From contig NC_007775.1 in the NCBI RefSeq assembly GCF_000013205.1, forward strand, positions 1,670,501-1,734,500: a DNA stretch of 64,000 bases. The letters are read 5' to 3'. Source of the stretch: Synechococcus sp. JA-3-3Ab. Lineage in GTDB: Bacteria; Cyanobacteriota; Cyanobacteriia; Thermostichales; Thermostichaceae. Of this stretch, positions 17,548-27,228 are shown piece by piece. The notes below the pieces were generated by a model. That model saw only the letters and a list, made by a program, of their open reading frames with translations, was not told the origin of the DNA and made no database searches. The position numbers were made by a program, and so were the translations under genes. Within the stretch, counting starts at the first letter, position 1; each line of letters opens with the position of its first letter.

Positions 17548-19231
17548 GCTTCTGGGCCGCCTCAAGGGATCCCTGGGGCTTTTGGCCGGCCTATGGCTGT
17601 GGGCGGGCCAGGGGATCCCTTACCTGTTTGACTGGGACGAGCTCATTTACGCCAGCTTGGCGCGGCAGATGCTGGCCAGCGGCGATCCCCTGGCTTTGCA
17701 AATTAACGGCGAGCCTTTTTTCGAAAAGCCCCCCCTCTTTTTTTGGCTGCAGGCCCTGGCGATGGCGGCCCTGGGGGTCAACGAAGGGGCGGCGCGGCTG
17801 CCCAATGCCTGGGTTGGCGGGATCACCGTAGCCCTTTTGGTGGCGTGGGGAGGGCGGCTGCGCGGGGCGGGGTTTGGCTGCCTCTGGGGGATCCTGCTCC
17901 TGACGGGCTACCTGCCCCTGTTTTTCTACAAAACCGGCCTCATCGACCCGCTGCTGAATTTGGGTATGGGCGTGGGGCTGGGATCCCTTTGGGCTGCTGA
18001 GGAGGCGCGTCGGGCCGGGCGCTCCGGTCAGGGGTGGAGAGCTCTGGGCGCGCTGGCTTTGGGCCTGGCGGTGTTGGCCAAGGGGCCGGTGGGGCTGGTG
18101 TTGCCGCTAGCCATCTGGATCCTCTACAAGCTCTGGCAGCGGGATCCGCCAATGGGGTGGGGGGAGATGGTGATCTTTTTGGGCCTGGCGGCGGCTGTTC
18201 CCCTGGCCTGGCTGGTGCTGGAAGTGACAGCGCGGGGGCTGCAGTGGCTGGCGGCGTTTTGGCACTACCAGTGGGGTCTGGTGAGTACCCCCAGCGGCCA
18301 TCCGGGCCCGGTCTACCTGCATCTTTTGGCCTTTGCCTGGGGGTGCTTTCCCTGGGGGGCTTTGGCCCTGGCCGGGATCCTGGAGAGGATCCCCAGGAGT
18401 ATTGACTCGGCGGCTGCGGATTTAACTCAGCGGGCAGAACGCCTGCTCTTGGTGGCCTTTGGGGTGGTGCTGGCCCTGTTTTCGCTCCTGGTGCAAACCA
18501 AGTTGATCCACTACACCTCGCTGCTTTACCCCATCGGCGCCTACTTTGCCGCCCTGCGCCTGCAAGGCCTGGTTGCCGAGAAAAGGGGGCCCAGCTTTGG
18601 GGAAACTGCCTGGATCCTGCTCAGCGGCCTGGGTTGGCTGGCCCTGTGGCTGCTATTGCCGTGGCTGGGATCCCAGGATCCGGCTTTGCGGGCCCAAGTG
18701 GGGGCCGCCTTGGGGATCCCCGACAGCCTAACCGGCCGTTTGGCCCTGGGATACCTACAGGCCGAGGTGGAATGGCCCTTCTTCACCTATGGCCCTGCTT
18801 TGCTCCTGGTGCTGGGGGGACTGGCCTGGATCAGGGCGCGGCAGAGCGTTCGGGGATGGGCCATCTTGCTCTTGGCCACTGGACTCAGCGCCCAGTTGGC
18901 CTGGAGCTGCATCTTCCCAAGGGTGTTGCAGCATACCCAGGGGGGATCCGTCTACTTTTTCCGCCAGTTTGCCGGCCCAGAACCGGCTCTTTCGGGAAGG
19001 GTTGGCCTCTACGGGCTCCGCTCGTTTGTACCCTATTTTTATGGTCCGCTGCGGGTGCCCTATGCCGCCAAGCTGGAGGAGCTGGCTGCCTGGCAAGCCC
19101 AAGGCCAGGTGCCCGACTATCTGGTGACCTGGGATCCCTTTGTAGCTGAGCTAACGGAGCCAGGGATCCCAGCGGCAGCTTGGCAGGCCGTGGAGCGCCG
19201 CAGCCCCTTTTGGCTGTTGAAGAAAACCTAG
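17540..19231 (+). CDS. GT39/ArnT-like glycosyltransferase, polytopic membrane protein
   Basis: A 563-residue GT-C glycosyltransferase using a lipid-linked sugar donor. The first periplasmic loop carries the conserved acidic motif [16 protein letters not shown] (DE pair) and [17 protein letters not shown], both signatures of the ArnT/PMT-2 family. About ten to twelve transmembrane helices follow, with a soluble C-terminal domain. The start overlaps the preceding gene by eight bases, and radC follows seven bases after the stop. The acceptor, whether lipid A-like lipid or protein, is not evident. Confidence 0.88.
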   Translation: MAKLLGRLKGSLGLLAGLWLWAGQGIPYLFDWDELIYASLARQMLASGDPLALQINGEPFFEKPPLFFWLQALAMAALGVNEGAARLPNAWVGGITVALLVAWGGRLRGAGFGCLWGILLLTGYLPLFFYKTGLIDPLLNLGMGVGLGSLWAAEEARRAGRSGQGWRALGALALGLAVLAKGPVGLVLPLAIWILYKLWQRDPPMGWGEMVIFLGLAAAVPLAWLVLEVTARGLQWLAAFWHYQWGLVSTPSGHPGPVYLHLLAFAWGCFPWGALALAGILERIPRSIDSAAADLTQRAERLLLVAFGVVLALFSLLVQTKLIHYTSLLYPIGAYFAALRLQGLVAEKRGPSFGETAWILLSGLGWLALWLLLPWLGSQDPALRAQVGAALGIPDSLTGRLALGYLQAEVEWPFFTYGPALLLVLGGLAWIRARQSVRGWAILLLATGLSAQLAWSCIFPRVLQHTQGGSVYFFRQFAGPEPALSGRVGLYGLRSFVPYFYGPLRVPYAAKLEELAAWQAQGQVPDYLVTWDPFVAELTEPGIPAAAWQAVERRSPFWLLKKT

Positions 19232-19238
19232 GGAAGAT

Positions 19239-19970
19239 ATGGGCCAGTACGTGTTGCGGATCAGCGACCTTCCCCTTCAGGATCGCCCGCGCGAGCGGCT
19301 GCTCAGCCAAGGGGCCAAAAGCCTCTCCCACGCCGAGCTGCTGGCCATTTTGCTCAATACCGGCCAGGGGCCGGGCAAGCTCTCGGCTGTGGGCCTGGCC
19401 CAGTTGCTCTTGAAAACATTGGAAGCCCAAGGGGATCCCCTGGCCCAACTGCGCCAGGTGGAAGCCGGAGAGCTGCTGCAAATTGAGGGCATTGGCCCAG
19501 CCAAAGCAGCAACAGTGTTGGCCGCCATCGAGCTGGGGCGGCGGATCTTTTTGGCCCGACCCCCCGAGCGGACGGTGATTGAATCGCCGGAACAGGCGGC
19601 CATGGCCCTAAGCGGCGACCTGATGTGGGAGCCCCAGGAGCATTTTGCCGTCCTGCACCTGGACATCAAACACCGCCTCATCGGCCAGCAGATCGTAACC
19701 CGGGGAACCGCCACGGAAACCCTCACCCACCCGCGGGAAACCTTCCGCAGCGCCATTAGGCAAGGGGCCAGCCGCATCCTGGTGGCCCACAACCACCCCT
19801 CCGGCAGCTTGGATCCCAGCCCGGAAGATCTTGCTCTCACCCGGCAACTCTTGCAGGCGGGGCAACTGCTGCAGATCCCGGTTTTGGATCACCTCATCCT
19901 CGGCGGCGGGCAGTTCCTCAGCCTGCGCCAACACACCCGCCTGTGGGAGGAATTTCCCCAGCCCGAGTAG
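19239..19970 (+). CDS. radC: RadC-family JAB/MPN metalloprotein
   Basis: A protein of 243 residues. An N-terminal helix-hairpin-helix region ([18 protein letters not shown]) precedes the JAB1/MPN zinc domain with HNHPSG followed by D six residues later, the JAMM metal-binding motif, and an upstream conserved glutamate in the PRETFRSA helix. The family is named for DNA repair but its biochemical role is unresolved. The start ATG sits seven bases after the glycosyltransferase stop, implying one transcript. Confidence 0.95.
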   Translation: MGQYVLRISDLPLQDRPRERLLSQGAKSLSHAELLAILLNTGQGPGKLSAVGLAQLLLKTLEAQGDPLAQLRQVEAGELLQIEGIGPAKAATVLAAIELGRRIFLARPPERTVIESPEQAAMALSGDLMWEPQEHFAVLHLDIKHRLIGQQIVTRGTATETLTHPRETFRSAIRQGASRILVAHNHPSGSLDPSPEDLALTRQLLQAGQLLQIPVLDHLILGGGQFLSLRQHTRLWEEFPQPE

Positions 19971-20002
19971 TTCCAAGCGCTCCGCGCCGCTAACGCGACC
20001 AC

Positions 20003-20054
20003 CCCCGCCCCCCTACATCCCCCCGCAGGCGGGGGGACAAGAGGGGGGCCGGGG
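20003..20054. terminator. GC-rich palindrome between convergent radC and fmt
   Basis: CCCCCCGC (20019-20026) and GCGGGGGG (20029-20036) form an eight-base stem. A second, outer set of complementary C- and G-runs (20004-20012 and 20042-20054) can extend it. Its position between two convergent stops suggests bidirectional termination. It resembles the dispersed GC-palindromes elsewhere in the window. Confidence 0.5.
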
Positions 20055-21023
20055 CTAGGGATCCGGCAGCACCTCAAAGCGCATGCCCACCCTGAGTTGG
20101 CCGCCGTTGACCAGATCACAGGCCGACTGTTCCTTCCTGCCGGGCAGTTGGGCCCGCCGGATGAGGAGGGATCCCTCCCCTGTGGCCACATACACCCCTT
20201 CTCCCCTGGCCAGTCCCACCACTTCTCCGGGGCTGCCCGGGGGAAGCTCGGCAGGTGGCGGGTGCAACTGGGGAGCGGCGGAGCGGACAATCTTAATCCG
20301 CTGCCCCTGCAAGCCGGTAAAACAGTCCGGGGAAAAGGCGCGGATTTGGTTGTGCAAGGCCTGGGCCGGGCGCTGCCAGTCGAGCTGGAAGTCCTGTTTT
20401 TTAAGCAGGGGGGCATAGGTTGCCCGCGAGTCATCCTGGGGAATGGGGGTCAGCTCTCCTTTTTCCAGTTTCACCAGGGTTTCCACCAGCAGCTCTGCCC
20501 CCCGTTGGGCCAGTTGGGAGGCCAGCTCCAAGCCGGTCTGCTCCGGCTCGATGGGCAGCTTGGCCTGCAGCAAGATGGCCCCCGTATCCATGCCTTCGTC
20601 CATGAGCATGGTGGTGACGCCGGTCTCGGTCTCGCCGTTGGCAATGGCCCACTGGATGGGGGCGGCGCCGCGATAGGCCGGCAGGAGGGAAGCGTGGACA
20701 TTGATGCAGCCCAGCTTGGGCATCTGCAGCACCGCCGGCGGCAAGATCTGGCCGTAGGCCACCACCACAAACACATCGGCAGCCAGCGCCTCTAGCGCCG
20801 CCAGCACCTCTGGATCCCGCCGCAGCCGGCCAGGCTGCCACACCGGGATCCCGTGGGCTTGGGCGAGGATCTTGGTGGGCGGGGGGAGCACCTTCTGTCC
20901 TCGCCCCTGCGGCCGATCCGGCTGGCAGACCAATCCCACCACTTCAAAGGGAGACTGCGGCTGCAACAAGATCTGCAGTGAGGGCAGAGCAAACTCCGGC
21001 GTGCCAAAGAAAACAACCCGCAT
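20055..21023 (-). CDS. fmt: Methionyl-tRNA formyltransferase
   Basis: Formylates initiator Met-tRNA using 10-formyl-tetrahydrofolate. Length is 322 residues. The N-terminus MRVVFFGTPEFALPSLQ and the catalytic loop NVHASLLPAYRGAAPIQWA with the essential Asn, His and downstream Asp (TGVTTMLMDEGMDTGAIL) are diagnostic. The C-terminal OB-like domain begins near RTKIVRSA. It lies 24 bases downstream of a hypothetical gene in the same orientation and is probably cotranscribed with it. Confidence 0.97.
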   Translation of the reverse strand: MRVVFFGTPEFALPSLQILLQPQSPFEVVGLVCQPDRPQGRGQKVLPPPTKILAQAHGIPVWQPGRLRRDPEVLAALEALAADVFVVVAYGQILPPAVLQMPKLGCINVHASLLPAYRGAAPIQWAIANGETETGVTTMLMDEGMDTGAILLQAKLPIEPEQTGLELASQLAQRGAELLVETLVKLEKGELTPIPQDDSRATYAPLLKKQDFQLDWQRPAQALHNQIRAFSPDCFTGLQGQRIKIVRSAAPQLHPPPAELPPGSPGEVVGLARGEGVYVATGEGSLLIRRAQLPGRKEQSACDLVNGGQLRVGMRFEVLPDP

Positions 21024-21047
21024 GGCCGACCCCCTGAGCCCTGCCCT

Positions 21048-21755
21048 TTAGTCTAGAGCGGCCGGGGAAGGTGGAGAGGGCTCGCCCTCGGCGGCGTCGG
21101 CTGCTGGAGAAGGAAAGGGAGAAAGCCTGGTCGGGGAAGCCTGCCAAAAGGCGGGCTGTTTGAGATCGAACTCTTGGCTCCAGGCCGGCAAGAAGGAGCC
21201 CAGCTTTTGCCCGGAAAGCCGCAGCCGCTGCACAAAGGTCCATTCCAGACGGGTCAAGGCCCGCCGCACAAAGTCCTTGGCCCAAGCCGGATCCGGAACT
21301 TCCGCTGCCTGCAAGTTCACCTGTAAGAGGCCCAGCTTGGGGTGCAGATGGACGCGGGCCTGGATCCCCTGCGGGCGCAGCAGGTAGTCGAGCACATACT
21401 GGATGGCTTCTCCATCCCCGCGTTGGGCGCGATACAAGGGGCTGTTGGGGTTGGGCGGCGGCTGGTAGCGCCACTCGCGGTGCCACTCCGGGATCCCTTC
21501 GTTGGGGGGAAAGCCAAACAGCTCCACCTGGCGCTGCCGGTAGCTCAACGCTATTTCCTCTAGGGTTGGCAAGAGGCCCTGCAGCAGCCGATCCGCATCC
21601 GGGAGGGGATCCCCTTCCAGGCGCAGCAACAGGCGGTGTCCGGAAAGACGCGCCTGCACCTGCAGATGTCCCAGCCCCTGGGATCCCAGGGCTGCTTGCA
21701 AGCGAGCCACGATCTCCGGGAGAGCCGCCTGGACCTCCACAGAATGGTCAGACAT
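21048..21755 (-). CDS. Cyanobacterial conserved hypothetical protein
   Basis: A soluble acidic protein of 235 residues, starting MSDHSVEVQAALPEIVARLQ. The N-terminal half alternates helix and strand; the middle (EAIQYVLDYLLRPQGIQARV) and the HLHPKLGLLQVNLQAA stretch look like a compact alpha/beta domain. The tail is low-complexity Pro/Ser/Ala. I cannot assign a function. It precedes fmt with 24 bases between them. Confidence 0.6.
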   Translation of the reverse strand: MSDHSVEVQAALPEIVARLQAALGSQGLGHLQVQARLSGHRLLLRLEGDPLPDADRLLQGLLPTLEEIALSYRQRQVELFGFPPNEGIPEWHREWRYQPPPNPNSPLYRAQRGDGEAIQYVLDYLLRPQGIQARVHLHPKLGLLQVNLQAAEVPDPAWAKDFVRRALTRLEWTFVQRLRLSGQKLGSFLPAWSQEFDLKQPAFWQASPTRLSPFPSPAADAAEGEPSPPSPAALD

Positions 21756-21831
21756 CGGCAGGGATCCGCAACAAGACCAGATCCAACCTAGCCCAAGTTC
21801 GGCAAGGGCTTGGAGGGGTTGCCAGCCGGGG

Positions 21832-23250
21832 CTAGATTCCCAGGATTAAGCGGGCAACGGAGAAGTAGATCAACACCCCTAGCACATCCACAATCGTGGT
21901 GATGAAGGAGGTAGCCATCAAAGCGGGATCGAAGCCGAAGGAGCGGAACAAAAAGGGCAGCCCCGCCCCCGACACCGAAGAGAGAACAGAAATCCCAAAT
22001 AGGCTCAGCCCGACGCTGATCGCCACCAAGAGATCCCGCTGCAGGGCATAGGCCCAGCCGATGGTGATCAAGCTGAGCATGATCCCCAGCATGGCTCCCA
22101 CCGCCGCTTCCCGGGCCAGCACCCCAAACCCGTCCTTGAGGCGCACCGTCGCCGTGCTCAGGCCGCGAATCACCACCGTCGAAGACTGGGAGCCGACGTT
22201 GCCGCCGCTATCCACCAACAGGGGGATAAAAGCCGCCAGGGCAATCACCTGGCTTAAGACTTCTTCCTGACCGGCAATAATCGTGCTGGTAAAGGTGTTG
22301 GTAAACAGCAAAATCAGCAGCCACACCACCCGCTTGCGGGCCGCCTGCCAAAAGCTGAGGTCGAAATAGTCCTCTTCTCCAGACTGCAACCCCCCCAAGG
22401 AGTAGATGTCTTCGGTGGCCTCTTGCTCCAGGATGTCCAGTACATCATCTACCGTAACGATCCCCACCAGTCGCCGCTCGGCATCCACCACCGGCACCGC
22501 CAACAGGTCGTACCGCTGGATGACCCGCGCCACTTCTTCTTGGTCGGTGTGGGTGCTGACAAACACCACCTCCCGGTTCATCACCTCCTCCAGCCGCTGG
22601 GCCGGGTCGGCCATCACCAACTCCCGCAAGGACAGGGTTCCCGTCAGGTGTCGCTCTTGGTCGGTGACGTAGAGGTAGTAGATGGTCTCGGTTTCGCGGG
22701 CCAAGAGGCGCACCCGCTCCAGCGCCTCGGCTGCGGTCAGGTTCTCTCGCAGGGAAATGTATTCCGGAGTCATGATCCGCCCCGCGGTGTTGGGGGCATA
22801 GCCCAGCAGCAAGGCTGTGGCTTCCCGCTCTTCGGGGCTGAGCTGCGGCAGCAGTTCGGCAACCACCTTGGCCGGCAGTTCGTCGAAGAGGCGGGCCCGG
22901 TCGTCCGGCGACATCTTGTCCAGGATGTCCTGGATCTCTTGGCTTCTGAACTCGCGCAGCAGCGTCTGTTGCAGCTCTATGTCCAGGTGTTCGTAAACGC
23001 GGATAGCCAGATCCTTGGGCAGCAAGCGAAAGGCCAGAGCCTGCTGCGCCTCCGGCAACTCCCCAATGACCTCGGCAATGTCCACCGGCTGCACCGGCAG
23101 CAGGAGAGATTTGGCCTGTTCCAAGTTGTTTTCCTTTAAGGCCAAGCTGAGCTGGCCGCGCAAGAGCTCACAAGATTGCTCGCGGCTCAACTCAGGACTG
23201 GGGGCGGGTGGGATCAGCGGGGCGGAATTCAACGGCCTTGCTCCCTGCAA
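21832..23250 (-). CDS. mgtE: MgtE-family magnesium channel
   Basis: A 472-residue Mg2+ channel. In order there is an acidic N-domain of MgtE superhelix repeats (EVIGELPEAQQALAFRLLP; ILDKMSPDDRARLFDELP), two CBS domains (RIMTPEYISLRENLTAAEA; VMNREVVFVSTHTDQEEVA) that sense cytosolic Mg2+, a plug helix, and five C-terminal transmembrane helices. The pore signature PLLVDSGGNVGSQ is intact. The start MQGARPLNSAP gives a slightly long N-terminus. A 16-base palindrome lies about 55 bases upstream. Confidence 0.95.
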   Translation of the reverse strand: MQGARPLNSAPLIPPAPSPELSREQSCELLRGQLSLALKENNLEQAKSLLLPVQPVDIAEVIGELPEAQQALAFRLLPKDLAIRVYEHLDIELQQTLLREFRSQEIQDILDKMSPDDRARLFDELPAKVVAELLPQLSPEEREATALLLGYAPNTAGRIMTPEYISLRENLTAAEALERVRLLARETETIYYLYVTDQERHLTGTLSLRELVMADPAQRLEEVMNREVVFVSTHTDQEEVARVIQRYDLLAVPVVDAERRLVGIVTVDDVLDILEQEATEDIYSLGGLQSGEEDYFDLSFWQAARKRVVWLLILLFTNTFTSTIIAGQEEVLSQVIALAAFIPLLVDSGGNVGSQSSTVVIRGLSTATVRLKDGFGVLAREAAVGAMLGIMLSLITIGWAYALQRDLLVAISVGLSLFGISVLSSVSGAGLPFLFRSFGFDPALMATSFITTIVDVLGVLIYFSVARLILGI

Positions 23251-23303
23251 CTCTAGCTGTAACCAAAGGTCGGGCGGCGCAAGCCCCGGACTTTAGCCCT
23301 GGG

Positions 23304-23319
23304 GATAAGCCGCCTTATC
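23304..23319. promoter_or_regulatory. Perfect inverted repeat upstream of mgtE
   Basis: GATAAG (23304-23309) and CTTATC (23314-23319) are exact inverted arms around CCGC. It is an AT-rich element in a GC-rich region, about 55 bases before the mgtE start codon. It could be a repressor operator or a leader stem; no known factor is assigned. Confidence 0.4.
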
Positions 23320-23439
23320 TCGACTTTATGATGATGTCACGAGCGCCTGCGGATTTCGATCCACGGTATTGGTTCGAGCAATATCCGACGCAAGTATCTC
23401 GGCTTGGCCCAGTAGTTGGGGTTATGGCGTCCTCCCCAA

Positions 23440-23457
23440 CCCCCCGTCTACGGGGGG
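23440..23457. terminator. GC hairpin after the ETF-QO-like gene
   Basis: CCCCCCG (23440-23446) and CGGGGGG (23451-23457) flank loop TCTA. On the minus strand this lies about 65 bases after the flavoprotein stop and before mgtE. It has no T-run, so it may be a factor-dependent terminator or a dispersed palindrome. Confidence 0.4.
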
Positions 23458-23520
23458 CCCTGGAGAGAACGTCAATAATGCCAGCAAGGCTGAGCCCCTA
23501 TTTCGCTGGCCACAGCTCGG

Positions 23521-25245
23521 CTAGAGCCCATAAAAGTCGGGGCCGGATCCCTCGTAGCTGGGGTTAACCCGCAGGTTTAAGTGGGGGCAGACGATCTCGC
23601 AGGTGCGGCACTGGATGCAGTTTTCCAAAGCCATGGCGTGGGAGCGGATGCCGTTTTGCTCGCGGATGTGGTGGACTTCCGCGGTGCAATCGGCCACGCA
23701 GGGGGTGGGGCGGTTGAGCTTGTCGTAGGTGGCAATGCACTGGCGGCAGATCTCGGCGCTGAACTCGAGGATGTGCCGGTTGCCTTCGGGGTAGCGGGGA
23801 TCCGCAAAAAAGACGGCATCGGATCGCGAGAAATAGCCCGCTCGCGTGGTCAATGTTTCGGGATCCACAACGCTGGGGGCCACAAAGTCCGCCTGGATGG
23901 CGGCATGGGGGGCCACATATCCCCGTGGGGGTGGCTCGCTGGCGCTGACCCGTCCCGTCAGCAGGGTATAGGCACGCAGGAGTTCCCTGCCGCGACGCAC
24001 GGGATCCTGGAGGCCCCAGCGCAGGGATCCCAGCCAAGGGTGGCCGGCATCCACGCTGCGGCAGATCTGGGGCAGGTACGCTTCCAGCAGACGGGAGTTT
24101 TCCAAAAAGGCCTCCCGGAAGTAGCGGCTACGGTAGAGATCTTGGCCAACGGAGCTCTCCATCACCGCCTTTTGGTAGGCCTCTTGGATCCGCAGATCTC
24201 CTTTCAAGAAGCCGTCGTGAATGAGGCCCGCTGCTAGGTAGCCGGTCTCCATGGCGTTGTTGATCCCGGCCAGGCTGCCCACATCCAGCACCCCCAGGGC
24301 ATCGCCCAAAAGCAAAGCCCCTTCGACGCCAAAGCGGCTGGGCAAGCTGTAGTAGCCCCCCTCAGGAATGACGGCAGCCCCATATTTGAGCAACTTGCCG
24401 CCGGCAATGAGGGACTGGATCCAGGGGTGGGCCTTGAACTCCTGCAGGCGCTGCTGCGGGTTGAGGTTGGGGTTTTTGCTGTCGAGGCCGATGATCAAGC
24501 CCAGGGCCAGGCGGTTATCTTTGAGGCCGTAGACAAAGCCGCCGCTGAAGCTGCCATCCAAAACCGGGTAGCCCAGGGTATGCCACACCTGCCCCTGCAG
24601 TGAGCCAGGAATCTGCCACAGCTCCTTGACCCCCACTGACCACAGTTGCGGGCGGGGGCGCAGGTGAAATCTTTCGATCAGGTCCTTAGAGATAAACCCC
24701 TTGTCGCCAAAACAAGTGAGCTCGGCAAAGACACAGTCTTCATAAACCTGGCCGGAGTCGCTCACCCGCACCCCAATGACTCGCTCCCCCTCATAGAGGA
24801 TCTCATGGGCGGCAAAGCCAGGGAATACGTCCAGGGTGACGTTGGGGATCCCTTTAGCCTTTTCTTGTAGGGTTTCGGCTAGCCAGCGAATGACATGGCT
24901 GAGGGTGAGGATGAGCTGCCCCTGTTTGCGCAACCCCTTTGGGATCACTGCCTCTGGCAAGTCCCACCGTTCCTGGGATCCCAATATGCTCAGGTGGCTC
25001 ACCTCCACCCGCCCCTCGTGGGGAAATCCTTGGCTCTCAAAATCCGGGAAAAGCCTGGCGATTACCTGGGGATTGCAGATGGCACCACTGATGATGTGCC
25101 CGCCGAATTGCCGGGCTTTTTCCAAAAGGGCGATGGAGAGCTTGAGCCCCGAGAGCTTGGCCAGATCCAAAAGGCGATGGGCCAGGATCAGGTTGGAGGA
25201 GCTCCCCCCCACCAAAAGCAGGTCGTAGCGGATGGCGTCACTCAT
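23521..25245 (-). CDS. ETF-QO/FixC-like flavo-iron-sulfur oxidoreductase, unusual cofactor motifs
   Basis: A 574-residue protein related throughout to electron-transfer-flavoprotein:quinone oxidoreductase. N-terminal FAD region, FGGHIISGAI, AVIPEGGYYSLP, a second FAD motif GALLLGDALGVLDVGSLAGI, and the terminal GSGPDFYGL all align with the family. Two departures stand out. The FAD fingerprint GxGxxG is degraded to GGSSSN at residues 13-18. The C-terminus has eight cysteines (about 500, 503, 516, 520, 543, 546, 549, 553) instead of four, suggesting two [4Fe-4S] clusters. No ETF subunit genes are nearby, so the electron donor is unknown. Confidence 0.8.
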   Translation of the reverse strand: MSDAIRYDLLLVGGSSSNLILAHRLLDLAKLSGLKLSIALLEKARQFGGHIISGAICNPQVIARLFPDFESQGFPHEGRVEVSHLSILGSQERWDLPEAVIPKGLRKQGQLILTLSHVIRWLAETLQEKAKGIPNVTLDVFPGFAAHEILYEGERVIGVRVSDSGQVYEDCVFAELTCFGDKGFISKDLIERFHLRPRPQLWSVGVKELWQIPGSLQGQVWHTLGYPVLDGSFSGGFVYGLKDNRLALGLIIGLDSKNPNLNPQQRLQEFKAHPWIQSLIAGGKLLKYGAAVIPEGGYYSLPSRFGVEGALLLGDALGVLDVGSLAGINNAMETGYLAAGLIHDGFLKGDLRIQEAYQKAVMESSVGQDLYRSRYFREAFLENSRLLEAYLPQICRSVDAGHPWLGSLRWGLQDPVRRGRELLRAYTLLTGRVSASEPPPRGYVAPHAAIQADFVAPSVVDPETLTTRAGYFSRSDAVFFADPRYPEGNRHILEFSAEICRQCIATYDKLNRPTPCVADCTAEVHHIREQNGIRSHAMALENCIQCRTCEIVCPHLNLRVNPSYEGSGPDFYGL

Positions 25246-25536
25246 GCAAAATTCCCCACCCAGTGGCTCTGGAGAGTCTGCCCGTATCCTAGAAAGGAAA
25301 AGTGGAAAGATCCCAAAACTTTAGACCTTCTCAAGGCTTTGGGCGTTCTCCCCGCGGGGGCCCACCCCCAGCCTCTTGCCTTGCTTGGGTAGGGATCCCT
25401 CCTTCCTGCAATTTTTCCAGCTAGCCGGATTCGAGCCTCTCTTGCCAGAGAAAAAGGGGCTGTCTTTGAGCTGGCTTGCGGTCTTACTGCTAGCTGGCAG
25501 AGCTTGGATTCTACGCTAAACAAGTTGTAGGCGGCA

Positions 25537-26985
25537 ATGAAGGAACATCCTCTGTCCAAGTCTTTCTTGGCAACGCTGGTTGGAGCCTTCTTTGTTCTTT
25601 TAGGCTGCAGCGTTGTGCGGCACCACTTGTTTCAGTCGGGAGGGTATGATCTCGGTATTTTCGACCAAGCTGTTTATTTAATCAGCCGTGGCGAGGTTCC
25701 TTTTTCTACTATTCGCGGGATCCACATTCTTGGGGATCACGCAGCTTTTATCTTGTATCCTCTCAGTCTCTTGTATCGCATTGTTCCCTCTGTATATTGG
25801 CTGTTTGGCATCCAAGCTCTGGCACTAACGCTGGGAGCGCTGGCCGTTTACCATCTGGCGCTCCAGGCCGAGATTGATTCTGGCAGGGCGAGAACAATTG
25901 CCGCCGCCTATCTTCTCTACCCAGCCATCTTCAACGCCAACCTTTTTGATTTTCATCCAGAAGTGTTGGCCGTTCCCCTTTTTTTGGCCGCTATACTCTG
26001 TGTTCGCTCTGGCAAGCTGTGGGGGTTTTTGCTGTGCCTAGGCGGCATCCTCGGCTGTAAGGCGGCATTGTCTCTCAATGTCGCTGCCCTGGGAGTTTGG
26101 CTTTTGATCTGGGAAAGCCGGCGGATTGACAAGCGCTGGCAACGGCGCTGCCAAGTGGCCGGCTGGCTTGCCATAGCGGCAGGGTCGGCTTGGTTTGGCG
26201 TGGCTACTTTTTGGATTATTCCTCACTTCAGTGGCAGCGAGCCGGCAGCCGTTTCTCACTATAGCTATTTGGGCAGTTGTGTTCCTGAAATTATCCAAAA
26301 CTTGGTTCTCAAGCCAACATTAGTCCTGGGCAAGGTCTTCTCTCTCGACACCCTATTCTATGGATTTTTGTTAGTCATCCCTGTGGCTTGGGGCCTCTCT
26401 TGGCGCCACTGGGATCCCTGGATCCCTGCCCTGCCAACTTTGGGGCTGAATATCCTTTCTAGCAATCCTGCTTATCGGGACCTGGTGCACCAGTACGCGC
26501 TGCCTGTTGTTCCTTTTCTATTTCTAGCTGTTATCGAAAACGGGAAGACGACCAACCCTCCCGCCTCTTCTGCGAAAGTAAACAAAACAGCCCTGATCTG
26601 GTCTTTGCTGGCTTTTTTGGCTTTGGCCAAGTATACCTTTTTCGGCTCCCTCTATCTCCAGTCTCTCGACACTTGGCAGGCCACTCGTGAGGCCCTTGCC
26701 CAGATCGCCACCTCAGGGGGCGTTCTCACCACCCATGAGATCAGCCCCCACCTCACCCATCGGCGGGTTATTTACTTTACCGACGAGAGCCGCTTTAAGG
26801 GATCCCCTCCCGACCAATGGGATCCCTTTGATTATGTCTTGCTCAACAGCCGCCATCCGGGGTGGCGCAGCAGCCCAGAGTTCTCCCAGACCCTGATTGC
26901 CGCTTTACAAAACGAAACCTCATTTCGACTTCTCTACCATCGCGATGGGGTGTATCTGTTCTCCAGGCTACGAGAAAGATCCTGA
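25537..26985 (+). CDS. DUF2079 polytopic membrane protein
   Basis: A 482-residue membrane protein with about ten to twelve helices. The N-terminal periplasmic loop reads GGYDLGIFDQAVYLISRG, the conserved acidic motif of DUF2079 proteins, which share the GT-C fold with lipid-linked sugar glycosyltransferases. A histidine-containing segment (IFNANLFDFHPEVLAVPL) is also family-typical. The C-terminus is a soluble domain (LTTHEISPHLTHRRVIYF). The substrate is unknown. Codon use is less GC-rich than in the neighbours, which may indicate later acquisition. Confidence 0.82.
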   Translation: MKEHPLSKSFLATLVGAFFVLLGCSVVRHHLFQSGGYDLGIFDQAVYLISRGEVPFSTIRGIHILGDHAAFILYPLSLLYRIVPSVYWLFGIQALALTLGALAVYHLALQAEIDSGRARTIAAAYLLYPAIFNANLFDFHPEVLAVPLFLAAILCVRSGKLWGFLLCLGGILGCKAALSLNVAALGVWLLIWESRRIDKRWQRRCQVAGWLAIAAGSAWFGVATFWIIPHFSGSEPAAVSHYSYLGSCVPEIIQNLVLKPTLVLGKVFSLDTLFYGFLLVIPVAWGLSWRHWDPWIPALPTLGLNILSSNPAYRDLVHQYALPVVPFLFLAVIENGKTTNPPASSAKVNKTALIWSLLAFLALAKYTFFGSLYLQSLDTWQATREALAQIATSGGVLTTHEISPHLTHRRVIYFTDESRFKGSPPDQWDPFDYVLLNSRHPGWRSSPEFSQTLIAALQNETSFRLLYHRDGVYLFSRLRERS

Positions 26986-27076
26986 CAGGCAGCCGCAGCA
27001 ATGCCCTGCCTCATCGCAACAAATCGTTAAAAAAAATTGTTACGTCGATCTAAAGAAATTCTCCAAATCGGCAAGG

Positions 27077-27106
27077 CTTAACCTGGGCTTGGTCTCTCCT
27101 TAACTT
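27077..27106 (+). promoter_or_regulatory. Pho box (three PhoB-type repeats) upstream of phoX
   Basis: CTTAACCT (27077-27084), CTTGGTCT (27088-27095) and CTTAACTT (27099-27106) are spaced by three bases each, the 11-base periodicity of cyanobacterial Pho boxes with consensus PyTTAAPyPy(T/A). A plausible -10, TATCCT at 27130-27135, lies 23 bases downstream, as expected for an SphR/PhoB-activated promoter. Confidence 0.85.
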
Positions 27107-27228
27107 CGAGCCACTAGTTTTGTAGTGCCTATCCTTATGCGTGAAAACAGTCACGCGGGGAATAGATGTTTTTTGTAAAACATCTAGCTTCTAGAAGACC
27201 GACAAGACAAGAGAAGAGGAGAACCAAA

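Noticed and set aside
20097-20795. Plus-strand open frame opposite fmt
   Set aside because: Shadow of the Fmt coding sequence; Gly/Gln/His-rich with no recognisable fold.
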